From positions 1,054,001-1,118,000 of the forward strand of contig NZ_JAFMZO010000002.1 of the NCBI RefSeq assembly GCF_024436395.1: 64,000 bases of DNA. Reading direction: 5' to 3'. Position numbers and translations under genes: made by a program. Position 1 is the first letter of the stretch. Each line of letters starts with the position of its first letter. The notes under the pieces were generated by a model. It was not told the DNA's origin. It saw nothing but the letters and a program-made list of their open reading frames with translations, and did not search any database. Source of the stretch: Paradesertivirga mongoliensis. Lineage in GTDB: Bacteria > Bacteroidota > Bacteroidia > Sphingobacteriales > Sphingobacteriaceae. Of this stretch, positions 1 through 8,088 are shown in pieces.

Positions 1-638
1 GGATAAACATATTTTGCGTCACGGAAGTACAGTTTCTCCTCCTGATCGTACATAATACTGTTTGCATAAGTAAAATACTCGTGAAGTTTCTCAAGATATT
101 GTTTGTTGCCCGTTACTTTATGAAGTTTGGTCATTACAGGCATAACCATATAGAGTCCGTCTGCCCACCACCAATAATCATTTTTGGGGGTACTCATCTG
201 ATATTCCATTACTTCTTTTGCACGTGCAATCTTCTTCTCGTCTTTATCCAGATTATAAAGATCAATATATGTTTGAAAACAAATCTGCCAGTCGCCGAAG
301 AGCACATAATCATCCTTTTCGCCATAAGAATATTTCCACTCGGCTTTATTAGTCGATTTGGCTCCCATCCATTGATTATGTTCGGCCCACTGCTCAGAAT
401 AATTGCGGTAAGCTTCATTTTTTGTAATCGCGTAAGCCTCCATATTTCCCGTATGATAGGCCGCAACATCCCAAAAAGCACGCTCCTTGGGGGTGTTTTT
501 AGACTGCCAGTAGCCATTTACTTTTTCTATCATGCTTAATACTTCTGCTTCCGACGTTCCAACCTTTGCTTTTTGAACCTGACATGCGGAGAACAATGCG
601 CCTGTGAAGAGTATTGATAGTAGTTTTAAAAATTTCAT
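1..638 (-). CDS. GH105/GH88-type unsaturated rhamnogalacturonyl hydrolase, lipoprotein, partial
   Basis: The reading frame starts at an ATG at 638 and runs off the left edge, giving about 212 residues with no stop. The first residues form a lipoprotein signal (hydrophobic run ending FSAC, Cys19). Segments FGDWQICFQTYIDLY and DYWWWADGLYMVMPVMTKLH are typical of the (alpha/alpha)6-barrel unsaturated glycuronyl hydrolases; the Asp of WWADGL lies in the family's catalytic segment. Family enzymes hydrate the 4,5-unsaturated uronic acid left by a polysaccharide lyase, releasing it from the oligosaccharide. It begins only 11 bases after the BNR_4 gene's stop, so the two are probably co-transcribed. 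Family assignment is good; choice between GH88 and GH105, and the substrate, are inferred. The C-terminal half lies outside the window. Confidence 0.85.
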   Translation of the reverse strand, partial: MKFLKLLSILFTGALFSACQVQKAKVGTSEAEVLSMIEKVNGYWQSKNTPKERAFWDVAAYHTGNMEAYAITKNEAYRNYSEQWAEHNQWMGAKSTNKAEWKYSYGEKDDYVLFGDWQICFQTYIDLYNLDKDEKKIARAKEVMEYQMSTPKNDYWWWADGLYMVMPVMTKLHKVTGNKQYLEKLHEYFTYANSIMYDQEEKLYFRDAKYVY

Positions 639-649
639 TGGTTATTTGA

Positions 650-1960
650 TTAAAAATCTGGTTTCCATTGCAGCACACGCACCATTTGAGCTGGAATATC
701 GGCTTTGCCTTCTCCATCTACCTGTTGCACGTTCTGAATAAACAAATTGAGTATTCTCTTCTTATTCCATAATTCGGTATCGAAAGTGGGCTCCCAGGAT
801 CCTAAGGAAGATTCTGTTAGATCGAACACATTCCATTTGTTCTTTTGAAAATTCTTTATCTTCACAACAGAGGCTTTCCCTCCACGCTCTTCATCTCTAA
901 AGAGCAATAATCCTGTTGGACGGGATTTTTTGTTGTTAATCATAATTTGTGGCCGGGATATGGGAATCCGTTTGGTTCCGCCTCCGCTTAACGAAAAAGC
1001 AGTTTTTCTGAAATCCAGGTTTAATACATTCCAGCCTTGCTTACCGTAGTAAACTATGTGATATTGCGGGATCTTAGAGTTCGCCTCCCGCCAGTATGTG
1101 GCGATAAAAGGGTTTCCTTTCTTATCGGCAGACATAGAAGTTTGATTAATCAGCTCGCTGTTCTGAGGGATCTTAAAGGCATATTCCGCAGTCGCTTGCG
1201 TTATGGGTAGCGCATACTTTTCTCCGTTCGATTTTTGCCAGGTAAGCCCCCCATCTCTGGAGCAGGCATACCCTAAATCATGATTACTCGCCACATTAGG
1301 ACTTTCGCGCCATACCCAGGAAACATGAATAGTACCTTTATGATCTACAAAAGCCTGCCAGTAGGCATTTCTTGCCCGTTCTCCACTAATCAGATTGTTA
1401 TGAAGGCGCGCCCATGTTTTGTTTCTATAGTTGTACTTGTTCGCAACCAGATTACCCTGACCAGATGAACCGCTGCGATACAAAAACAATAAGTTACCAT
1501 CCTGCATAACATAAAACTCGGGATATGTAACATTCGATTCATCATCGCCAGTCATGGCAAGCTTTTCCGTTAAATCCAGAGACCCGGGACTAAGACTTTT
1601 CGCATATCGTAAAGGGTGTCCGTGATGGTCCCATGAAACGTGAAGATACCCGTCGCCGTCGGCAATGATACTGATGGAGTTATGCGCGTCATTTGTATTT
1701 CCCTGAAAAGGCGTTTGTTTCAGAATCCAGTCAGACTGTCCTACCTTCCGCTTGCCCAGCACCATGTACCTGGCTTGGTTGTAGTAGGCAATGAACTGTG
1801 TATCCCGATAAGTGACAAGCGAGTTCTTTCTAAAAATGATGGCATTTACCGAGTTATTTGCCCAACCTTCACCTACATCTGTAATACTAATCTCAGGTTG
1901 AATCTGAGCAACAGAAACACTGGCGATAAATAGAAATAATATACTCAATCTTTGGATCAT
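650..1960 (-). CDS. BNR_4 family seven-bladed propeller protein, possible lyase or rhamnosidase
   Basis: This 436-residue protein has a clean signal peptide (about residues 1-18, ending SVAQ) and no lipobox, so it is probably periplasmic. The segments DAHNSISIIADGDGYLHVSW and WDHHGHPLRYAKS, plus repeated W/H-rich strands such as GTIHVSWVWRESP, fit the BNR_4 propeller fold. Related Bacteroidota propellers include ulvan lyases (PL24, PL25), PL27, PL42 and GH145, several of which act on rhamnose-glucuronate linkages of gum arabic or ulvan using a histidine. The His-rich WDHHGH patch is compatible with that, but I cannot place it in one family. It sits two bases after the beta-helix gene and 11 before the GH105 gene. 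An unsaturated uronyl hydrolase next door supports, but does not prove, lyase activity. Confidence 0.75.
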   Translation of the reverse strand: MIQRLSILFLFIASVSVAQIQPEISITDVGEGWANNSVNAIIFRKNSLVTYRDTQFIAYYNQARYMVLGKRKVGQSDWILKQTPFQGNTNDAHNSISIIADGDGYLHVSWDHHGHPLRYAKSLSPGSLDLTEKLAMTGDDESNVTYPEFYVMQDGNLLFLYRSGSSGQGNLVANKYNYRNKTWARLHNNLISGERARNAYWQAFVDHKGTIHVSWVWRESPNVASNHDLGYACSRDGGLTWQKSNGEKYALPITQATAEYAFKIPQNSELINQTSMSADKKGNPFIATYWREANSKIPQYHIVYYGKQGWNVLNLDFRKTAFSLSGGGTKRIPISRPQIMINNKKSRPTGLLLFRDEERGGKASVVKIKNFQKNKWNVFDLTESSLGSWEPTFDTELWNKKRILNLFIQNVQQVDGEGKADIPAQMVRVLQWKPDF

Positions 1961-1962
1961 AA

Positions 1963-3516
1963 TTAATTTACCTGGTGCAGACCGATTGATGGCCTGGCAT
2001 TTTGCTTTACGGTATTTCCAAAAAAATCTTTTACCGGATCCTTTGTCATTATTTTACCCTTTGCTATTGCGGGCGAACGGCTTGATACCCGAAAATTTTG
2101 CCCGCTATAAAAACCTGGCCTGCCAGGCGCTTCTTTTATCATAAAAGCGGGGTCCGAAACTATAGCGAACGGGTCTTTAGGTCTATCTATGTGCGTACCG
2201 TAATAGATATTATTCTCAAATATAATACGATTACCCTTATTTAGCCTATACTTTACCTTGCCTTTGGCATAAAAAATATTATTTGCGAATACTGTACTGT
2301 CGGCAAAGCCTGCCCAGTCTGATATTTCCAGTAAGGCACTATCCACACCGGCCGGCTTGCTGGTAATATATAGTACATTATTGTAAATCATAGTATTCTT
2401 CACCGGACCGGCAATATGGATAACCGGAGAGAACCCGGCGTGCTTCCCGGTGTTTCGCAGGCCATCGTTTACACTGAGATTATACCTGATGATGGTACCG
2501 GTGTTGCCGGCGCTCCACCGTTTGTCGGCTGCCCCGTCATCGCAGATCAAAACAAATCCGCCCTCATTATCGTGACTATAGTTATATTGGATAACGGTAT
2601 TCCTGCAATTCCAGTCAGAATCAAAGCCCTGAGCATCCCAGGGGGCCTTATGGTCGCTTACCTCGTTATATTGAATGATAGTATTATCTGAACTCCATGG
2701 CCATATGCCGGCTGCTGCTTCACCATCTGGCAGAAGCCGGGGGCAGTCGCGCATTACGTTATGTTCAATCAAAGCGCCATCACATCCTATCGGGACGATT
2801 CCATCTCCGGGAACACCTTCAAGCAGATTCTTCTTAATCACCACATTCAGGTTAGGTAGCCACGCGGTTCGCTCCCAGTTGCCGTTAATCAGAATTCCGT
2901 TTCTTGCAGTACGGCTTAAAGTGCAACTTTCCACCGTAAGACCGTTAAAATTAGACCTGATGCTGTCTCCCGAATTGGAAAAAACTATACCTGCGCCTCC
3001 GCCTTCCTTTTTAATCAGGCTCCCGTTTACATCGTGTACATCGAGGTTTTTTAAAACGATATCCCGGGCAGTACCGAAATCCTTAAGCTCGACATGTACC
3101 CCATAACGCTTCGGGCTGCGCCCGGCACCCTGATTAGACACTGCAAGATTCTGTATCTCCCAATATTCTGCGTTGTATAAATGCACGGTAGCTGCAACTC
3201 TTCCATTTCCCTGCAGGCGCGGCTTATATCCTTCTCCATAACTATCGGCCTTTATAGGACTACCTTTAGCACCAGAGCCCGAAGGCTTAAACTGCCCTTC
3301 ATAAATCCTTCCCGCTCTAAAAAGGACTTTGTCCCCGGGCTTAAATTTGTGGCTGTTAACCCGCGACAGTGATTTCCAGGCTTGCTCAGCAGATGTGCCG
3401 GTGTTTGTATCCTGGCCTTCGATAGCATCGACATAATATATATTAGTTTGCAACGGGGAAAGCTTTCCGGCAAAACACATAGATGACACCAGGAGTAATA
3501 GATGGATAAGTTTCAA
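1963..3516 (-). CDS. secreted right-handed parallel beta-helix protein
   Basis: The protein has 517 residues if translation begins at TTG (3516); I see no in-frame ATG close upstream, and this start gives a good signal peptide (about residues 1-17). The N-terminus has the hallmark of secreted beta-helix glycan-binding or lyase-like proteins: YYVDAIEGQDTNTGTSAEQAW followed by PGDKVLFRAGRIYEGQFKPSG. The middle (about residues 100-430) is a ladder of short Asn-rich coils such as NTIIQYNEVSDH, NTVIQYNYSHDNEGG and NTMIYNNVLYI, typical of parallel beta-helix rungs. It is the first gene of a three-gene run with the BNR_4 and GH105 genes and lies downstream of the hybrid sensor gene. Fold assignment is confident; whether it is a lyase, hydrolase or binding protein is unknown. 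Confidence 0.8.
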   Translation of the reverse strand: MKLIHLLLLVSSMCFAGKLSPLQTNIYYVDAIEGQDTNTGTSAEQAWKSLSRVNSHKFKPGDKVLFRAGRIYEGQFKPSGSGAKGSPIKADSYGEGYKPRLQGNGRVAATVHLYNAEYWEIQNLAVSNQGAGRSPKRYGVHVELKDFGTARDIVLKNLDVHDVNGSLIKKEGGGAGIVFSNSGDSIRSNFNGLTVESCTLSRTARNGILINGNWERTAWLPNLNVVIKKNLLEGVPGDGIVPIGCDGALIEHNVMRDCPRLLPDGEAAAGIWPWSSDNTIIQYNEVSDHKAPWDAQGFDSDWNCRNTVIQYNYSHDNEGGFVLICDDGAADKRWSAGNTGTIIRYNLSVNDGLRNTGKHAGFSPVIHIAGPVKNTMIYNNVLYITSKPAGVDSALLEISDWAGFADSTVFANNIFYAKGKVKYRLNKGNRIIFENNIYYGTHIDRPKDPFAIVSDPAFMIKEAPGRPGFYSGQNFRVSSRSPAIAKGKIMTKDPVKDFFGNTVKQNARPSIGLHQVN

Positions 3517-3903
3517 TACATTAAATTTAAAGATGAAAATGGCAGCCGGTTGGGAGCCGGCATACCGTTATAACCAATTTTTATATAGGGGAGAGTCTTA
3601 GTAATAGCAGATCTTAACCGCAGCGGGCGTATTTTAAAACGGAAGACACATTTTTGCACGGACAATACTCTGCTCATAAGAAAAAGGCATTTACGCTTTT
3701 GCTTTGTCATCAAACCATTATTGAGTTTTATCGCATTGTCATGAACGCAGATATTCGCGCCGCATTCAAATATTGAATAAATCCTGCTGGCCTTTGAGGG
3801 GTAAAATGAGAAAATGAAAGGGGGGTTCTGATCAAAATTTGAGATTATCAGTACTTCTGAACTCTAAAACACTAAAACGGCTAAAAAACCTGGCCTGGTA
3901 ATT
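3517..3903. other. 387-bp intergenic stretch upstream of the beta-helix operon
   Basis: This stretch separates the stop of the hybrid sensor gene from the start of the beta-helix gene, both on the minus strand. I see no convincing ORF: a 66-codon minus-strand frame here lacks protein-like composition. I also found no clear intrinsic terminator or exact Bacteroidota -7 element. It must hold the promoter of the three-gene operon and presumably the binding site of the hybrid regulator. Confidence 0.5.
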
Positions 3904-6900
3904 CTAACTTTTCGTAATTTTTGGATTGAGCTTATACGACTGGCTAAACGGTTTGCGATACGATTTTATATACTCGGAAGGCTTCATTCCGAACAACTTG
4001 CTAAACTGCTCCCGAAAATACTTTATGTCGTTAAAGCCCGACTGAAACGCACCTTCGTTTACGTTGCAATCAGAGTTGATAAATAACTCAGCCGCCTTTC
4101 TCAAGCGTATAAATCGAATAAATTCGTTTATCGACTTGCCGGAAATAGATTTTACTTTCTTATACAGCGCAGAGTGGCTGATCCCGATTTCATCAGCAAG
4201 CGTTTTGATATTAAAATCGGGGTTATCAAGGTGCTTTTCAGTTATTGTAATACACTTTTGAAGAAAGTCTTTAAACTCGGGAGAAACTTTGGAATCGTCG
4301 GACTTGAATGTGATATGATTATAAAAAAACCTTTGAAGATTCGTTCTGCTCTTCAGCAGATTGATAACCCGGGCAATAAGAATATCTTTATCGAAGGGCT
4401 TTGTAATATAGTCGTCAGCGCCGCCTTCAACCCCTTTCAATTTAATTTCGGCCGAAGAGCTAGAAGTTAATAGAATTACAGGAATGTGGCTTAAAGCCGG
4501 ATCTTCTTTTATCTTCAAACACAATTCTACCCCACTCATTTCACCCATCACCACATCGGTAATAACGATATCCGGTATATGCTTTTGGGTTAATAAATAT
4601 CCTTGCTCACCAGAGCCAGCCTCAATAATTGTATAGCTCGACTGAAAAATCCTCTTTATATAGTTCCTTATATCCTCATTATCATCAATAATAAGCATAG
4701 TTGCCTTTTCAGATACGAGCTCGATGTCTGCTTTTCCGTCCGAAAGCGCCTCTGGCATCTCTGGCAAAACATTTCCAACCAATTCATCAAGGAAAACCGG
4801 CATTTCGCCCAGACTTTCTGATACCAATTTCGAGTCAAAATGGTCTTTTCCCTTAAGCAACTCGACTTTAAAGATTGTGCCTCTACCCTTTTCGCTTAAA
4901 TACGAAACCTTTCCGGAGTGATTTTCGACAAACTTTTTAACTAGATATAAGCCGATTCCAAACCCTGTTTTATTGTTACTTTCCTTATCACTTACCTGAT
5001 AAAACTTATCGAATAACTTTTCGCCGACTTCGTCTGATATCCCTGGGCCAGTATCTGCTATGATGAGCTGCACTTCAGAATCCGAGTCTGACAGGCTGAA
5101 ACTTATTTTCCCGCCAAGGGGTGTAAATTTGAAAGCGTTTGAGATCAGGTTAAACAAAGCGATTTCAATTTTTTCTTTGTCGGCATAAATCTCAATTTCC
5201 TTCGCATCGCAAATAAACTCGAAATCCAGGTTCTTAGACTTTGCCTGCTGTATGAAGCACAGGTATACCTCCTTACAAAAAACCACCAAATTAAACTTAG
5301 TTACCTTTAATTCATCAGCGTCAGATTTTCGGAAATGAAGCAACTGATCAACCAAACTAAGTAACCGGCGGGCATTTCTATAAACGACTGTTAATTCTTT
5401 TGAATCGACCTGTGCGTTACGGCTGTTCAAAAACTCTTGAATAGGGCTTATGATCAAGGTGAGCGGGGTTCTGAATTCGTGCGATATATTCGTAAAGAAC
5501 GAAAGCTTCTTCTCATTTAATTCCTTTTCCTGCTCGACCTTTAAATTAGCGAGTTCAATCTGGTATCTTAAATAGTTCTGGCGCTTATGATAAAGTGTAT
5601 ACAGATAAAGTGCTGATAAAGCGCTGATCCCGTATAAACAATATGCCCACCACGATCGCCACCATGGAGGCAGAACTTTTACCACTAAAACTCTTTCATT
5701 ATTTAACCAGACACCTTCTGCATTAGTAGATTTTATACGAAGGCGATAATTTCCTTCACGCAGCTTCGAATAGTTGACAGTCCTGGTTTTACCTGCATGA
5801 TTCCAGTTATTATCCCAGCCCTCTAAATAATATGAATAAAAGATCTTATTGGGTGATGAGTATTCCAACGCTGCAAAATCGACCGACAAGACTGCCTTAT
5901 CGTATGGCAGGGTTATTTCATCAACCTCGTAGATGTTTTTTAACTCGTGGGCGGAACCTTCCTGACCATAAGGAATATTGTTAGTTCGCAAGCCTGTTAT
6001 TATGAGCTTTGGAGAGTTGCTGAGGCTTTTTATCTCTTGAGGGAAGAAAATATTGAATCCTTTTATCCCTCCAAAAATCAGTTCCCCCGATCTTAATTTT
6101 AATGCGGCATTGTAGTTGAACTGGTTGCTCTGCAAACCGTCTGACTCATAAAAATTTTTAAACCGTTTGGTTGTTGGATTAAAACGCGATAATCCGTTGA
6201 AGGTACTAAGCCACAAGTTGCCGGCATTATCTTCCAAAATATTCAGGATAGCGTTGTTTGGCAGGCCCTCATCCTCTGTATACGTTTCGTACTTACCAGT
6301 CTTTCGGTCAAATAACAAAAGCCCCGCTCCCTCGGTACCCACCCAGAATCTGCCTTTTTTATCTTCGTAAATGGCCCGTACCACCCGGCCGAATAGGTAT
6401 CGTTTGTGCTTTTTTGTAAACCGGTCTATTTTAACTAATTCAGTGAAGTTGCCACCCCAAAGATTTCCGTCATTATCCTCAAAAAACGAAAGTATGTCGC
6501 CCAGGCTGGCATCAAATAATTCAAACCTATTGGAATTTTTGTTTAACTGATATACCCCGCCGCCGGTGCAGGTACCCACCCACAAGGTCTTTTTCCTATC
6601 CTCATAAATCCCCCAGGCGTTCTGGTCAGTGTTTTTTGTTACTGGGTTATAGCAGCTGTAAGGTATAAACGAACCTGACGAAGCATTAAATTTATTAATA
6701 CCACCTCCGTAGGTAGCGACCCAAATTTCATTAGCAGAATCGCTTACAATACCTGCGACATTGTTATTGCTCAGGGATTTCGGATCGGCAAGCCGGTGAC
6801 GATAATTGGTAAACAGATTATTTTTTCTATCCCAATAACTTATGCCCTCTCCATCGGTACCAATCCAGACATTAGATTTTTTGTCTTCACAAAAAGAAAG

Positions 6901-7974
6901 GATAAAATTACTGAGGACGGAATTTTTTGACAAAGGATTATGGGCGATGGTTTTAAAACGGTTTTTCCGGCTGTCAAGAACATTAATACCGCCCCGTAAT
7001 GTACCAATCCATTTCCGGTCTTCCTTATCCTCAAAAACCGCATTAACCGCCCCACTAGTCAACATACCTTTATCTTTTCCGGGTAATAAATAACGCAGTT
7101 TCCTCGACTTTAGATCAAGGATAGTTACCCCTCCGCCGTCGGTACTTATCCATAACTGGCCGCTTCTGTCTAACAGCAGTCCATGAATGTTATTAGCCGA
7201 CAAAAAACCTTCTTCCTCGTGATGGGAGATAATCTTCCTGGATTTTATATGGTATTCATGAACTCCATACTCGTTTCCAATCCATACATTACCTGCGCCA
7301 TCAGGTTGGATACATTTTGCTACCTGAATGACCGAATTTATAATTTTTATAGACTTGTTCTTCTGATCATAAAGCGCTAATCCATATCCCTGGATAAAAA
7401 GCCAAACACGATTATTGTTATCAACCTTAACCGATTGAACATGGTAGTTCCCATTATGCCCGTCTACGTGAAACGGAATTTGATGCCCCGCTTTGCTACC
7501 TTTCTCCAGAATGATTAATCCCCTTCCTGCGGTGGCTATAAATACATTTCCGGATTTGTCGCTATCGAAGCCGTTGGTTGCATAACTAAGCTGCTCTACC
7601 TTCTCTTCCTTGAATGGGCGATATTGAACCAGCGAAAACTTACCCGTAACTATATTGAAAATATTTGCCCCCTGCTTCGTGCCCACCAAAATGTTATGCC
7701 GATAATCCTCGTGTATTGCAACCACCCAGTTATTTACCAGCGAGTTTGGATCATTCAGTCGATTTCGGTAGGTTTTAAAGGTATAGCCGTCGAAAAAGTT
7801 CAGGCCATCGTAGGTACCAAACCACATAAAGCCGTACTTATCCTGATAAATACAGTTAACCGCGTTATTTGAAAGTCCGTGCTCTATACCTAAATAATCC
7901 AGCTGTGGATTATCAGAGGCTTTCGATGGCTGCAGGAAAAGCAGACAGGCACTTAAGAAAAGCAGATATCGCAT
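3904..7974 (-). CDS. hybrid two-component system sensor kinase/response regulator (HTCS)
   Basis: I prefer the ATG at 7974 (1,356 residues), since it opens directly onto a signal peptide (MRYLLFLSACLLF); a TTG eight codons upstream is possible. Order of domains: signal peptide 1-19, periplasmic Reg_prop propeller to about 680 (repeats such as DKYGFMWFGTYDGLNFFDG), Y_Y_Y domain about 690-765, one membrane helix about 775-795, HisKA with the phosphorylatable His832 (SHEFRTPLT), HATPase_c (NAFKF, DTGPGIS, GFGIGLYLVKKF), receiver with Asp1140 (VITDVVMGEMSG) and conserved Lys in TKPFD, and an AraC-type HTH at about 1255-1356. Such proteins sense an oligosaccharide in the periplasm and activate a polysaccharide locus. 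The beta-helix/BNR_4/GH105 operon just downstream is the likeliest target; the GH97 gene upstream is another. Confidence 0.95.
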   Translation of the reverse strand: MRYLLFLSACLLFLQPSKASDNPQLDYLGIEHGLSNNAVNCIYQDKYGFMWFGTYDGLNFFDGYTFKTYRNRLNDPNSLVNNWVVAIHEDYRHNILVGTKQGANIFNIVTGKFSLVQYRPFKEEKVEQLSYATNGFDSDKSGNVFIATAGRGLIILEKGSKAGHQIPFHVDGHNGNYHVQSVKVDNNNRVWLFIQGYGLALYDQKNKSIKIINSVIQVAKCIQPDGAGNVWIGNEYGVHEYHIKSRKIISHHEEEGFLSANNIHGLLLDRSGQLWISTDGGGVTILDLKSRKLRYLLPGKDKGMLTSGAVNAVFEDKEDRKWIGTLRGGINVLDSRKNRFKTIAHNPLSKNSVLSNFILSFCEDKKSNVWIGTDGEGISYWDRKNNLFTNYRHRLADPKSLSNNNVAGIVSDSANEIWVATYGGGINKFNASSGSFIPYSCYNPVTKNTDQNAWGIYEDRKKTLWVGTCTGGGVYQLNKNSNRFELFDASLGDILSFFEDNDGNLWGGNFTELVKIDRFTKKHKRYLFGRVVRAIYEDKKGRFWVGTEGAGLLLFDRKTGKYETYTEDEGLPNNAILNILEDNAGNLWLSTFNGLSRFNPTTKRFKNFYESDGLQSNQFNYNAALKLRSGELIFGGIKGFNIFFPQEIKSLSNSPKLIITGLRTNNIPYGQEGSAHELKNIYEVDEITLPYDKAVLSVDFAALEYSSPNKIFYSYYLEGWDNNWNHAGKTRTVNYSKLREGNYRLRIKSTNAEGVWLNNERVLVVKVLPPWWRSWWAYCLYGISALSALYLYTLYHKRQNYLRYQIELANLKVEQEKELNEKKLSFFTNISHEFRTPLTLIISPIQEFLNSRNAQVDSKELTVVYRNARRLLSLVDQLLHFRKSDADELKVTKFNLVVFCKEVYLCFIQQAKSKNLDFEFICDAKEIEIYADKEKIEIALFNLISNAFKFTPLGGKISFSLSDSDSEVQLIIADTGPGISDEVGEKLFDKFYQVSDKESNNKTGFGIGLYLVKKFVENHSGKVSYLSEKGRGTIFKVELLKGKDHFDSKLVSESLGEMPVFLDELVGNVLPEMPEALSDGKADIELVSEKATMLIIDDNEDIRNYIKRIFQSSYTIIEAGSGEQGYLLTQKHIPDIVITDVVMGEMSGVELCLKIKEDPALSHIPVILLTSSSSAEIKLKGVEGGADDYITKPFDKDILIARVINLLKSRTNLQRFFYNHITFKSDDSKVSPEFKDFLQKCITITEKHLDNPDFNIKTLADEIGISHSALYKKVKSISGKSINEFIRFIRLRKAAELFINSDCNVNEGAFQSGFNDIKYFREQFSKLFGMKPSEYIKSYRKPFSQSYKLNPKITKS

Positions 7975-8088
7975 TGGAAAATAATGGTTAAAGCACAACA
8001 GGTTCGATAACTAAGATAGATAATTTGATACAATGTTTAGTATCCAATAATTATCAGCAAATCACGGATACAGAAACCATTCACTTTA

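Noticed and set aside
81-539. A 152-codon plus-strand frame at the left edge
   Set aside because: It is antisense to the truncated GH105-type gene, which has clear family motifs and a lipobox.
7975-7998. TTG at 7998 as the start of the hybrid sensor
   Set aside because: The ATG at 7974 begins the signal peptide directly; the eight-residue extension (starting at TTG) adds polar and aromatic residues before it.
8027-8045. Short inverted repeat GATAC/GTATC ahead of the HTCS gene
   Set aside because: Only five bases per arm in AT-rich DNA; expected by chance.
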